Shown here one piece after another: positions 15,167 to 23,240 of a DNA stretch of 64,000 bases (within the stretch, counting starts at the first letter, position 1; each line of letters starts with the position of its first letter). The notes under the pieces were generated by a model. The model searched no databases. It was given only the letters and a program-made list of their open reading frames with translations, and was not told the origin of the DNA. The position numbers and the translations under genes are program-made. Where the stretch lies: positions 1 through 64,000 of the forward strand of contig JAQDNC010000003.1 of NCBI GenBank assembly GCA_027660625.1, given 5' to 3'. This DNA is from Coriobacteriaceae bacterium AM100-PB1-1D-6A (GTDB lineage: Bacteria; Actinomycetota; Coriobacteriia; Coriobacteriales; Coriobacteriaceae).

Positions 15167-15880
15167 CTAGCCGCCCAGGTAGGCTTTACGCACGTTATCG
15201 TCGTGCAGCAGTTCTTGGCCGGTGCCGGTCATGGTGATCTTGCCGGTCTCGAGCACGTAGCCGCGTGTGGCGATGGAAAGAGCCATCTGTGCGTTTTGCT
15301 CGACCAGGAGCACCGTGGTGCCGGCCTTGTGCAGGTCCTCGACAATTTGGAAGATCTGTTCGATCAGAATCGGCGCCAGACCCATGGAGGGTTCGTCGAG
15401 CATGAGCAGCTTAGGGTTACTCATAAGGGCGCGGCCCATAACGAGCATCTGCTGCTCGCCGCCCGAAAGGGTACCGGCGACCTGGCGACGACGCTCCTTC
15501 AGGCGCGGGAACTGCTCGTAGACGCGCTCGAGGCCCGGAGCCACCGTTGACTTGGGCTGCGTATAGGCACCCATTTCCAGGTTCTCCTCGACCGTCATCT
15601 GCAAAAAGGCACGACGACCCTCGGGCACCTGAGCCAGGCCCTTACCAACCAGCTTGTCGGCGGGCGTATGGGTAATGTCCTCGCCCATAAACTTGATGGA
15701 GCCGGTCTTAGAGCGCAGCAGGCCCGAGACGGTCTTGAGCGTCGTGGACTTGCCGGCACCGTTGGCGCCAATCAGGGCCACGATCTCACCCTCGTTGACG
15801 TTAAAGGAGATGTCCTTAATGGCGTGGATGGCGCCGTACCAGACGTTGATGTTGTAGACGGAAAGCATCGGCTCTGCCAT
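15167..15880 (-). CDS. livF: Branched-chain amino acid ABC transporter ATPase LivF
   Basis: A 237-residue ABC ATPase. The Walker A is GANGAGKSTT, the signature LSGGEQQM and the Walker B LLMLDEPSMGLAP, with the downstream His in LLVEQNAQ (Q-loop and D-loop intact). The sequence pattern (MLSVYNINVWYGAIHAIKDISF and the C-terminal YLGG) is that of LivF. With LivG it powers import through LivH and LivM. It starts immediately after the livG stop and is the last gene of the livK-H-M-G-F operon. Confidence 0.95.
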   Translation of the reverse strand: MAEPMLSVYNINVWYGAIHAIKDISFNVNEGEIVALIGANGAGKSTTLKTVSGLLRSKTGSIKFMGEDITHTPADKLVGKGLAQVPEGRRAFLQMTVEENLEMGAYTQPKSTVAPGLERVYEQFPRLKERRRQVAGTLSGGEQQMLVMGRALMSNPKLLMLDEPSMGLAPILIEQIFQIVEDLHKAGTTVLLVEQNAQMALSIATRGYVLETGKITMTGTGQELLHDDNVRKAYLGG

Positions 15881-16741
15881 TTAGTTCTCCCCCTTATCCT
15901 GCTTGCCCAGATATGCCTCGATAACAGCGTCGTTGTTCTGGATCTCCTCGGCCGTACCTTTGGCGATGACCTTACCAAAGTTGAGCACGCAGATGCCCTC
16001 GCAGATGTTCATAACGAGCGACATATCATGCTCGATAAGCATGATGGCGATGCCGAAGGTGTCGCGAATCTTGACGATGTTCGCCATGAGTTCTGCGGTC
16101 TCGGACGGGTTCATTCCGGCGGCAGGCTCGTCGAGCAGCAGTAGCTTGGGGTTGGTGGCAAGCGCGCGGACGATTTCCAGACGACGCTGGGCGCCGTAAG
16201 GCAGCGATCCGGCCTGCTCATTTGCCAGGTGCTCCATGTCAAAAATGGACAGCAGCTCCATGGCGCGCTCGTGGGCGGCCTTCTCGTGCTTCCAATACGT
16301 CGGCAGGCGCAGAACGCCCTCAAAGCCGGAGTAGCGCTCCTGGTTGTGCAGGCCGACCTTAACGTTGTCCTCCACCGTCATGGTGTTGAACAGGCGAATG
16401 TTCTGGAACGTACGGGCAATACCCATGCGGTTGACCTGGTAGACCGACTTGCCCGAGGTGTCCTCACCGTCGAGCAGGATGGTGCCGTGCGTGGGCTGGT
16501 ACACCTTGGTGAGCAGGTTGAAGACCGTGGTCTTGCCAGCGCCGTTGGGGCCGATGAGACCGGCGATCTCGGTCTTGCCGATGGTCAGGCTAAAGTCGTC
16601 TACTGCCTTAAGGCCGCCAAACTCAATGCCCAAGTGGATGCACTCGAGCGCCGGGCGCTGACCCAGGTCGCGGTCGGGAACGATAGCGCCAGAAGGATAC
16701 GGGACCATCTTGCCCTTGTTGAACTCAAACTTACTGGGCAT
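15881..16741 (-). CDS. livG: Branched-chain amino acid ABC transporter ATPase LivG
   Basis: A 286-residue ABC ATPase. The Walker A is GPNGAGKTTV, the Walker B LLLLDEPAAGMNP, and the final motif IMLIEHDMSLVM. The signature region is LPYGAQRR, a GAQRR form usual for LivG proteins. The long insert after Walker A (RTFQNIRLFNTMTVEDNV) is also typical. An AAGGAGGT site eight bases upstream marks the ATG at 16741, inside the last codons of livM (11-base overlap), so the two genes are probably translationally coupled. It pairs with LivF at the membrane. Confidence 0.95.
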   Translation of the reverse strand: MPSKFEFNKGKMVPYPSGAIVPDRDLGQRPALECIHLGIEFGGLKAVDDFSLTIGKTEIAGLIGPNGAGKTTVFNLLTKVYQPTHGTILLDGEDTSGKSVYQVNRMGIARTFQNIRLFNTMTVEDNVKVGLHNQERYSGFEGVLRLPTYWKHEKAAHERAMELLSIFDMEHLANEQAGSLPYGAQRRLEIVRALATNPKLLLLDEPAAGMNPSETAELMANIVKIRDTFGIAIMLIEHDMSLVMNICEGICVLNFGKVIAKGTAEEIQNNDAVIEAYLGKQDKGEN

Positions 16742-17810
16742 CGGCTGCCACCTCCTTCTTGGAAGCAAAGCGGTCCTTAATGCGTGCGAAGAATGCCTTG
16801 AGCTGTGGGTTGTTAGTAAAGACCATGACCAGGATCAACACGATGGCGTAGATGAGCATGCGGTAGTCCGAGAACTGACGGAGCAACTCGGGGAGCACCG
16901 TGAGCAGCGCCGCGGCGATAACGGAACCGCGCATGTTGCCCAGGCCGCCCAGAACCACGAACACCAGAATGAGGATCGACGTGTTGAAGTCGAACTTAGT
17001 AGCGGAAAGCTGCGAGAAGTTACCGCCGAACAAAGCTCCGGCAGCACCGGCGAGGGCGGCGGAAACCACGAAGGCGATCATGCGGTACTGGGTGACGGAG
17101 ATGCCCACGGACTCGGCAGCGATCTTGTTATCGCGCACGGCAATAATGGCACGGCCGGTACGGCTGCGAACCAGGTTGAGTACAATCACGAGCGCGACCA
17201 TAACCAGGATGGCACCGGCGAGGAAGGTCGAGTACGTCGACACGCCCGAGGCACCCTGGGCGCCCTTGATGATGGCGGTGCCGTCCTCGAGCAGGTGCAG
17301 GTCGTCGATCGTAGAGTTGCCCGTGATGTTAAAGATCACGTGCAGGCCGCGGGAGTCGACACCCACAATGAGGCAGGTGACGATCTCTTTGATGATCTCG
17401 CCAAAGGCCAGCGTCACGATAGCCAGGTAATCGCCGCTCAGACGAAGGACCGGGATGCCAATCAAGAAGCCCAGAATGGCGGCAGCGATGGCGCCGACCA
17501 CGATACTGATGATAAGGCGCACCGGATCGGAGGGAACGGCGCTCTCCAGCGCGACGGCGGTGACGATGCCCGTATAGGCGCCGACGCTCATAAAGCCCGC
17601 GTGGCCCAGCGACAAGTCGCCCGCGATACCGACGACGAGGTTGAGGGAAATGGCCATGACGATATAGGCCGTAATGGGGACCAGCTGACCGGCAATCATG
17701 CGCGGAATCATGTGGTTAGACTGCATAAAGAACACGATGGCGAACGCCACAAGGCACATGGCGTACGTAACAAAGTCGTGACGCGTCTGCTTGTCTTTAA
17801 GAAACTTCAT
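16731..17810 (-). CDS. livM: Branched-chain amino acid ABC transporter permease LivM
   Basis: About 359 residues and an inner-membrane permease. Around eight to ten hydrophobic segments are visible. The LivM hallmarks are ISLNLVVGIAGDLSLGHAGFMSVGAY near the N-terminus and GRAIIAVRDNKIAAESVGI in the cytoplasmic loop that contacts the ATPases, followed by GALFGGNFSQLSATKFDF. It forms the translocation path with LivH. ATG at 17810 follows AGGTGAGCGTT; a GTG nine bases further upstream is also open. The start lies close behind the livH stop. Confidence 0.94.
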   Translation of the reverse strand: MKFLKDKQTRHDFVTYAMCLVAFAIVFFMQSNHMIPRMIAGQLVPITAYIVMAISLNLVVGIAGDLSLGHAGFMSVGAYTGIVTAVALESAVPSDPVRLIISIVVGAIAAAILGFLIGIPVLRLSGDYLAIVTLAFGEIIKEIVTCLIVGVDSRGLHVIFNITGNSTIDDLHLLEDGTAIIKGAQGASGVSTYSTFLAGAILVMVALVIVLNLVRSRTGRAIIAVRDNKIAAESVGISVTQYRMIAFVVSAALAGAAGALFGGNFSQLSATKFDFNTSILILVFVVLGGLGNMRGSVIAAALLTVLPELLRQFSDYRMLIYAIVLILVMVFTNNPQLKAFFARIKDRFASKKEVAADAQ

Positions 17811-17819
17811 AACGCTCAC

Positions 17820-18701
17820 CTACACCTTCTCGGGGACGTACTTGCCCAAGAGGCCGGCAGGCTTGACGAGCAGGACGATGATCAGAACACCAAAGACGAT
17901 GGAGTTGGCAAGGCTCGTGGAAATGTAAGCCTGTGCCATCGCCTCGATGATGCCGATAAGAATACCGCCAACAAAGGCACCGGGAATGGAGCCGATGCCG
18001 CCGAAGACGGCAGCGTCGAAAGCCTTGATACCAGGCATGGCACCCGTGGTGGGCTGCAACACCGGCGAGTAGGAGCACAGGAGTACGCCGGCGATGGCGG
18101 CGAGGGCGGAGCCGATGGCGAACGTCATCGAGATGGTGCGGTTGACGTTGATGCCCATGAGCTGAGCAGCGGCCTTGTCCTCGGACACGGCTCGCATGGC
18201 CTTGCCCATCTTGGTCTTACCCGTAAAGAACATCAGGCCGGCCATGATAACCAAGCAGGCGACGATGGTGACGAGCGAGACGGCGCTTACGTTAAACTTG
18301 GCCAAGAACTCCGGCACCGGAAAGGTGACGAGCGAAGTGAAGTTCTTGGGTGTGGCGCCCCACAGAAGCTGCGCGGCGTTCTGCAGGAAGTAAGACACGC
18401 CGATAGCCGTGATCAGAACGGCCAGCGGACCTGCTTGGCGTAGCGGCTTATAGGCCAGACCCTCAATGAGGACACCGAGAACCGTGCAGACCACACAAGA
18501 GAGAACTACAGATGCCCAGCCCGGGAGGCCGAGATACGACGTGGCGCAGAACGAGACATAGGCACCGACCATGATGACATCGCCGTGAGCGAAGTTCAGC
18601 ATCTTGGCGATACCGTAGACCATGGTGTAGCCCAACGCGATGATGGCGTAGACGCTGCCCATGGACAGGCCGTTGACCAGGTATTGGATAAAGACCGTCA
18701 T
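17820..18701 (-). CDS. livH: Branched-chain amino acid ABC transporter permease LivH
   Basis: A 293-residue permease with about eight membrane segments. It begins MTVFIQYLVNGLSMGSVYAIIALGYTMVYGIAKMLNFAHGDVIMVGAY, the classic LivH start, and has KMGKAMRAVSEDKAAAQLMGIN in the coupling loop. The frame is open to 18794, but ATG at 18701 has the GGGGGA ribosome site. A hairpin separates it from livK, as is common where binding protein must be made in excess over permease. Confidence 0.94.
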   Translation of the reverse strand: MTVFIQYLVNGLSMGSVYAIIALGYTMVYGIAKMLNFAHGDVIMVGAYVSFCATSYLGLPGWASVVLSCVVCTVLGVLIEGLAYKPLRQAGPLAVLITAIGVSYFLQNAAQLLWGATPKNFTSLVTFPVPEFLAKFNVSAVSLVTIVACLVIMAGLMFFTGKTKMGKAMRAVSEDKAAAQLMGINVNRTISMTFAIGSALAAIAGVLLCSYSPVLQPTTGAMPGIKAFDAAVFGGIGSIPGAFVGGILIGIIEAMAQAYISTSLANSIVFGVLIIVLLVKPAGLLGKYVPEKV

Positions 18702-18778
18702 GTTCCACATCCCCCTTTCGAATAGGTTTCCAGTTGATGTATGAAACAGGGACGTTACATCGTCCCTAGATACCAAGC

Positions 18779-18808
18779 AAGCAGGGAAGGCCACAACCTC
18801 CCCTGCTT
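18779..18808 (-). promoter_or_regulatory. Hairpin between livK and livH
   Basis: AAGCAGGG (18779-18786) pairs with CCCTGCTT (18801-18808), with further pairing toward the loop. No T-tract follows on the minus strand, so it may be a partial terminator or a stabiliser of livK mRNA. Confidence 0.55.
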
Positions 18809-18840
18809 GGGATTAAAACCGCTCTATGTAAGGCGGCCTA

Positions 18841-20028
18841 TTATGCCTGTACGTACTTGCCGTCGGTGATGACGTACGCCGTGGGCTCCTTCTGGACCTG
18901 CCCCTTATCGTTCCAGGTGAGCTTGCCGGTCAGACCGTCAACGGTAATCTTGAGCATAGCCTTGGGCAGCTTCTCGGAGACCTCGGTCGGGTCGGCGTCG
19001 ACACCAAGACCGGCCTCCTTGAGGGCCTCGGCCACCGCGTGCACGCCGTCGTAGGCGTCGGCGGCAAACTGGTCGGGGGTATCGCCGTACTTATCCTTGT
19101 AAGCGTTGACGAAGTCGGCGTTCTTCTCGTCGTCGGCGGAGAACGGGGTCATGAGCAGCAGACCTTCGGCAAGAGAGGTGTCGAAGCCCTCAACGCCCAG
19201 GATGCCGTCCATGCCGTCGCAACCCATCATCTTGACGTCGTAGCCCATATCCTTGGCGTTCTTGAGCAGGACGGACGCCGGCGTGTAGTAGATCGGCGCG
19301 AAGATCATGGTAGCGCCGGCCTGCTTGGCCTTGGTCAGCTGGTTGGTAAAGCTCGTGGCAGAATCGTCCTTAAAGGTCTCCTCGTCGACAATCTCGAGCT
19401 TGGACTCAGCGGCCTGGGCCTTAAAGGAATCCGCGATACCCGAAGAATAGGCGTCGCCGGAGTTGTAGAACAGCACGAACTTCTCATCCGCATACTTCTG
19501 CGCCAGGAACTTGGCAGCGTTGACACCCTGGTTGGGGTCGGTGAAGCAAACCTGGAAGACGCAATCCTTGCCGTCAGTGACGTCCTCGGAGGACGCGGAC
19601 GGGGTGATCATGAACGTCTTGGGGTCGTTACCACACTCAGCGGCAACGGCAACCGACGCACCCGTGGTGGTCGGGCCGACGAGGGCCTGCATGCCCCAGT
19701 CGAGCAGGGTATTAAAGGCGTTGACGGCCTTCTCGCCGTCGGCCTGGTCGTCCTCGGCCTTGCTGGCAAGCGGCAGCTCCTTGGTGGAGAAGTCCTTGCA
19801 GCCAAGCTCGACGCCCTGGGTAACGGACTTGCCGTAAGACGCGGCGGCACCGGTCAGCGGGCCGATGGTGCCGATCTTAAACGAAGCGTCGCTCGAAGCG
19901 GAACCGCTGTCGCCGCCGTTGGAGGAGCAGCCAGCTAGAATGGACATCGCCCCCAGACCTGCTGCGCTCGCGATAACGCTCCTGCGATTCATAACAGGGT
20001 TCAATGACTTACCGGTGAGGCTCGACAT
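18841..20028 (-). CDS. livK: Branched-chain amino acid binding lipoprotein LivK
   Basis: A 395-residue solute-binding lipoprotein. The signal peptide ends in a lipobox (SILAGC), with Cys34 as the predicted lipid-modified residue, followed by a Ser/Gly/Asp linker. The mature part is a Peripla_BP_6/Leu-Ile-Val-type protein (FKIGTIGPLTGAAASYGKS, LVGPTTTGASVAVA, DAYSSGIADSF). ATG is preceded by AGAGGAGAGCCGC. It delivers substrate to LivHM. A shrunken relic of the same gene lies immediately upstream (20300-20640). Specificity among leucine, isoleucine, valine or related substrates cannot be fixed from sequence. Confidence 0.95.
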   Translation of the reverse strand: MSSLTGKSLNPVMNRRSVIASAAGLGAMSILAGCSSNGGDSGSASSDASFKIGTIGPLTGAAASYGKSVTQGVELGCKDFSTKELPLASKAEDDQADGEKAVNAFNTLLDWGMQALVGPTTTGASVAVAAECGNDPKTFMITPSASSEDVTDGKDCVFQVCFTDPNQGVNAAKFLAQKYADEKFVLFYNSGDAYSSGIADSFKAQAAESKLEIVDEETFKDDSATSFTNQLTKAKQAGATMIFAPIYYTPASVLLKNAKDMGYDVKMMGCDGMDGILGVEGFDTSLAEGLLLMTPFSADDEKNADFVNAYKDKYGDTPDQFAADAYDGVHAVAEALKEAGLGVDADPTEVSEKLPKAMLKITVDGLTGKLTWNDKGQVQKEPTAYVITDGKYVQA

Positions 20029-20100
20029 GCGGCTCTCCTCTCAAATCTCGTCGGGTTTTGGTTACCCGACAGGCCATCCTTCGCCGTGTTCGGCGTTCGC

Positions 20101-20260
20101 AAAATAGTAGACGCTTTAGTTAGGAAAAGTGGCGGTTATTTCGACTTTTCTTTGGATTTGTTCATTTATCCATATTTCTGCGTATTTCAATTACTTTATG
20201 CAGTAAAGCCACTTTATTGTGTAAAAGCAATGTTTCCGTTCTGTTACAAGCGTCCCCGCC
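20101..20260 (-). promoter_or_regulatory. AT-rich upstream region of livK
   Basis: About 160 bases that are much more AT-rich than the surrounding DNA lie between the livK start and the livK relic. They hold near-repeats (AATAAAGTGG and CATAAAGTAA on the minus strand) and a TACTATTTT -10-like run. This probably contains the liv promoter and a regulator site; no known operator was identified. Confidence 0.45.
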
Positions 20261-20299
20261 CTGAATAAAACAGCCTCACCGGTCGCGCTTTATGCGCGC

Positions 20300-20640
20300 T
20301 TAGGCGGCGATGTACTTGCCGTCCTGGATCACATAGGCCGTAGCGGGCTTTTCGACTTGGCCCTCGTCGTTCCACGTGAGCTCGCCAGTCAGGCCCTCGA
20401 TCTTGATCTTGCGCATGGCCTTGGTCGGCTGGTTGATAAAGCTCGTGGAGGAGTCGTCCTTAAAGGTCTCGGTATCGACGATGTCGAGCTTGGATGCCTT
20501 GGCCTGCTCGGCAAAGGCATCGGCGATCTCGGCCGAGACGGCGACGGCGGCACCAGTGGTAACGGAGTCGACGAGCGCCTGCATGCCCCAGTCGCACAGG
20601 GCGAACCTTATGGTGTAAACGTTGACAGTTTGTTACGGAG
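20300..20640 (-). pseudogene. Relic of a livK-like binding protein gene
   Basis: The readable frame (94 residues from an internal ATG at 20584) is a patchwork of LivK pieces: DWGMQALV...TTGAAVAVSAE, then IADAFAEQAKASKLDIVDTETFKDDSSTSFINQPTKA, then MRKIKIEGLTGELTWNDEGQVEKPATAYVIQDGKYIAA. Compared with livK next door, two large internal blocks are missing in frame, and the signal peptide and first ~100 residues are gone. Upstream, in the same frame, VNVYTIRFALCDWG still recalls the livK sequence VNAFNTLLDWG. It is best read as a duplicated binding-protein gene reduced by deletions; a functional short protein is unlikely. Confidence 0.8.
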
Positions 20641-20802
20641 TTCCGTTTGTAGCGAGCATGTTTCCAATGTTTCCGCAGCGTTTCGGGGGGTGCCGTTTTG
20701 TGCGACTCCTGTTGCCTGGCGAGCACGCGCCCTCGGTTCACGCTAGAATGCACTCAACCTTTAAGCGGTAATCCATCCATAAGATGCACGAAGGAGCTAT
20801 CT

Positions 20803-22146
20803 ATGAGCGAACCCCTGCGCACCGTGAACGTCGGTCTGATCGGTCTGGGAACCGTCGGCGGCGGCGTGGCCCGTCTGATTAAGAGCCACCACGATGAGTA
20901 CCTGGCCGCCTACGGCATCGACCTTAAGCTAACTCGCGCCTGCGCGCTTGCCTGGGAGCAGGCCGAGGCGGCCGGTATTGAGCGCGAGGCCTTTACGAGT
21001 GACTGGCACGACGTCGTCACCGACCCCGCTGTCGACATCGTCGTCGAGCTGATCGGCGGCGAGCACCCCGCGACCGAGATCTTCACCACCGCCTTCGAGA
21101 ACGGTAAGCACGTCGTCTCTGCCAACAAGGCCCTGTTGGGCCGTCATGTCGAGACACTCGCCGAGAAGGCGCGCGCGTGCGGCGTGCAGATTAAGTGCGA
21201 GGCCAGCTGCGGCGGCGGCATCCCCATCGTGAGCACGCTTGAGCACGATCTGGTGGGCAACAAGATCCTGACCATCGCCGGCATCCTCAACGGCACCACC
21301 AACTACATCCTGTCGCGCATGGACGCCGAGGGCGCCGATTACGCCGATGTGCTCGCCGATGCACAGGCCAAGGGCTATGCCGAGGCCGACCCGTCCGCCG
21401 ACGTCGACGGCTTCGATGCCGCCAGCAAGACGGCCATCCTCGCCTCCATCGGCTTTGGCACCCGCGTTACCACCGATGATGTGTACCAGCAGGGTATCCG
21501 CACCATCGGCGCCGAGGACATCGCCCAGGCCCGCGAGCTCGGCTACACCATTAAGCTGCTCGGCATCGCCCGCAACACCGACGCCGGCGTCGACGTCCGC
21601 GTGCATCCCACGCTGATCCCCGCCGACCACATGCTTGCCAAGGTCAACGGCGCCATGAACGCTGTTTACGTAGTGGGCGATGCCGTGGGCGAGACCATGT
21701 TCTACGGTGCCGGCGCAGGCTCCTTCCCCACCGCGAGCGCCGTCGTGGGCGATATCCTGTCGCTCTCCGAGCAGATCAGCCGGGGCGTGGCTCCGCTGCC
21801 CGAGATTGAGCCCTATGGTCACAACCTCGCCTTTAAGCCCATGGACGAGCTCCAGACCAAGTACTATGTGCGCCTGAAGGTCGCCGACCGCGTGGGCGCC
21901 CTGTCCGAGACGGTCGACATCTTTGCCAAGCACAACATTTCGATCTCGCTCATCAACCAAGTCGAGGACGGCAAGTCGGGTGTCAGCGATGCCTGCTCGG
22001 TCATCTTCCTGACGCACCGCGCACTCGAGAAGGACGTCCAGGCTGCCGCCGCGGAGCTTGCCAGCGTCGACTGCGTGGCCGAGGTCGCCAACGTCCTGCG
22101 CATCGAGGACGTTGAGGCCTGGACCGAAGGCGTCATGGCCAACTAG
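20803..22146 (+). CDS. hom: Homoserine dehydrogenase
   Basis: A 447-residue enzyme that reduces aspartate semialdehyde to homoserine on the way to threonine, methionine and isoleucine. The nucleotide-binding motif is GLIGLGTVGGG near the N-terminus. The catalytic region has CEASCGGGIPI, LNGTTNYILSRM and DPSADVDGFDAASK. The C-terminal ACT domain (VGALSETVDIFAKHNISISLINQ) suggests feedback control by threonine. The ATG at 20803 has AAGGAGCTATCT before it. A strong terminator follows. A TTGACA at 20622-20627 with a poor -10 18 bases later might be its promoter. Confidence 0.96.
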   Translation: MSEPLRTVNVGLIGLGTVGGGVARLIKSHHDEYLAAYGIDLKLTRACALAWEQAEAAGIEREAFTSDWHDVVTDPAVDIVVELIGGEHPATEIFTTAFENGKHVVSANKALLGRHVETLAEKARACGVQIKCEASCGGGIPIVSTLEHDLVGNKILTIAGILNGTTNYILSRMDAEGADYADVLADAQAKGYAEADPSADVDGFDAASKTAILASIGFGTRVTTDDVYQQGIRTIGAEDIAQARELGYTIKLLGIARNTDAGVDVRVHPTLIPADHMLAKVNGAMNAVYVVGDAVGETMFYGAGAGSFPTASAVVGDILSLSEQISRGVAPLPEIEPYGHNLAFKPMDELQTKYYVRLKVADRVGALSETVDIFAKHNISISLINQVEDGKSGVSDACSVIFLTHRALEKDVQAAAAELASVDCVAEVANVLRIEDVEAWTEGVMAN

Positions 22147-22177
22147 TTCGGTTTACACCCCACAACGCATTTGCTCG

Positions 22178-22216
22178 AAGGGCTCCCGTCTGGTCTTGGA
22201 CGGGAGCCCTTTTATT
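22178..22216 (+). terminator. hom terminator
   Basis: GGGCTCCCGTC and GACGGGAGCCC form an 11-bp stem with an 8-base loop, followed by TTTTATTT. Confidence 0.92.
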
Positions 22217-22369
22217 TGCACGCTCGGGGCGCATTGACGCGATCCGCGTTTGAACAATTTGACCGTTCGGTGTCAACCAGGGATACCGCTCACCGATAAG
22301 CAGGCATGTTTGCTTTTGTCCGCCGCTATCCTGTGCTGCGTACGTCCACCCCCGAAGAATGGAGGCACC

Positions 22370-23119
22370 ATGTTGCTCGAGGGCAAGAAAGCAATCATCA
22401 CCGGAGGCACGCGCGGTATCGGCTATGCCATCGCCTGCCGCTTTATCGAGGAGGGTGCCACCGTCACCGTCTTTGGCTCGCGTCAGGAGACCGCCGATGC
22501 GGCCGTTGAGAAGCTGACAGCCGTCTATCCCGACGCCAAGGTCTGGGGCCGCTCCTGCGACCTCACCTCACTCGAAGCCGTGACCGAGGCCTTTACCCAG
22601 GCTGCAGCCGATATGGGCGGTCTCGATACGGTCGTCAACAACGCCGGAATCTCCCAGCGCTCACCCCTTTTGGACTATACAGCCGAGGAGTTCGCCAAAG
22701 TTATGGACCTCAACGTCGTCGCCGTCTTTAACGGTCACCAGGCTGCCGCCAAGATCATGACCGAGGCCGGCCACGGCGGCACCATCACTACCACAAGCTC
22801 GATGGTCGCCAAGTACGGCCAGCCCTCTGGCGTCGGCTACCCCACGTCTAAGTTTGCCGTCAACGGCATGGTCCAGTCGCTCTCGCGCGAGCTCGCCCCC
22901 ATGGGCATTCGCGTCAACGCCGTTGCCCCAGGCGTAACCAAGACCGATATGGTCGCCAACCTGCCCGAAGAGGTCATCAAGCCCATCATCGCCACTATTC
23001 CGCTCGGTCGCATGGGCGAGCCCGAGGACGTTGCCAACGCCTTCGTTTTCCTTGCGAGCGACATGTCCTCCTATGTCACGGGCGCCATCCTCCCCGTCGA
23101 CGGGGCAGCCCGCTCCTAA
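22370..23119 (+). CDS. Short-chain dehydrogenase/reductase (FabG-like)
   Basis: A 249-residue classical SDR. The cofactor motif is TGGTRGIGYA near residue 10, followed by NNAGISQRSPL. The active site has Ser in TTSSMV, and Tyr and Lys in GYPTSKFAV. The C-terminus carries YVTGAILPVDG, as in 3-oxoacyl-ACP reductases. The arginine/serine-rich region after the first strand suggests NADP(H). It stands alone rather than in a fatty-acid cluster, so it may reduce another ketone or alcohol; FabG is the closest named family. ATG at 22370 follows GGAGG by five bases. Confidence 0.88.
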   Translation: MLLEGKKAIITGGTRGIGYAIACRFIEEGATVTVFGSRQETADAAVEKLTAVYPDAKVWGRSCDLTSLEAVTEAFTQAAADMGGLDTVVNNAGISQRSPLLDYTAEEFAKVMDLNVVAVFNGHQAAAKIMTEAGHGGTITTTSSMVAKYGQPSGVGYPTSKFAVNGMVQSLSRELAPMGIRVNAVAPGVTKTDMVANLPEEVIKPIIATIPLGRMGEPEDVANAFVFLASDMSSYVTGAILPVDGAARS

Positions 23120-23162
23120 AGGTCGAAAGTTTCGGCTTCGAACCTCAACAGAGTTCAACGCA

Positions 23163-23206
23163 AAAGGCGCGCTGTCCGCATCAACCGCAGGCAGCGCGCC
23201 TTCTAT
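23163..23206. terminator. Bidirectional terminator
   Basis: AAAGGCGCGCTG pairs with CAGCGCGCCTT around a loop, with T-rich flanks on both strands (TTCTATTATTT on plus, CCTTTTG on minus). It sits between the convergent SDR and antiporter genes. Confidence 0.8.
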
Positions 23207-23240
23207 TATTTGGACGGAACCCGTATCCCGACATTCCTTG

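Noticed and set aside
16710..18443. 577-residue plus-strand frame over livM and livH
   Set aside because: Antisense shadow of two permeases; extreme His/Asp/Gly/Glu content and no motif.
20622..20651. TTGACA plus TTTGTA as the hom promoter
   Set aside because: The -10 is poor and spacing is 18; mentioned with the gene but not listed as a feature.
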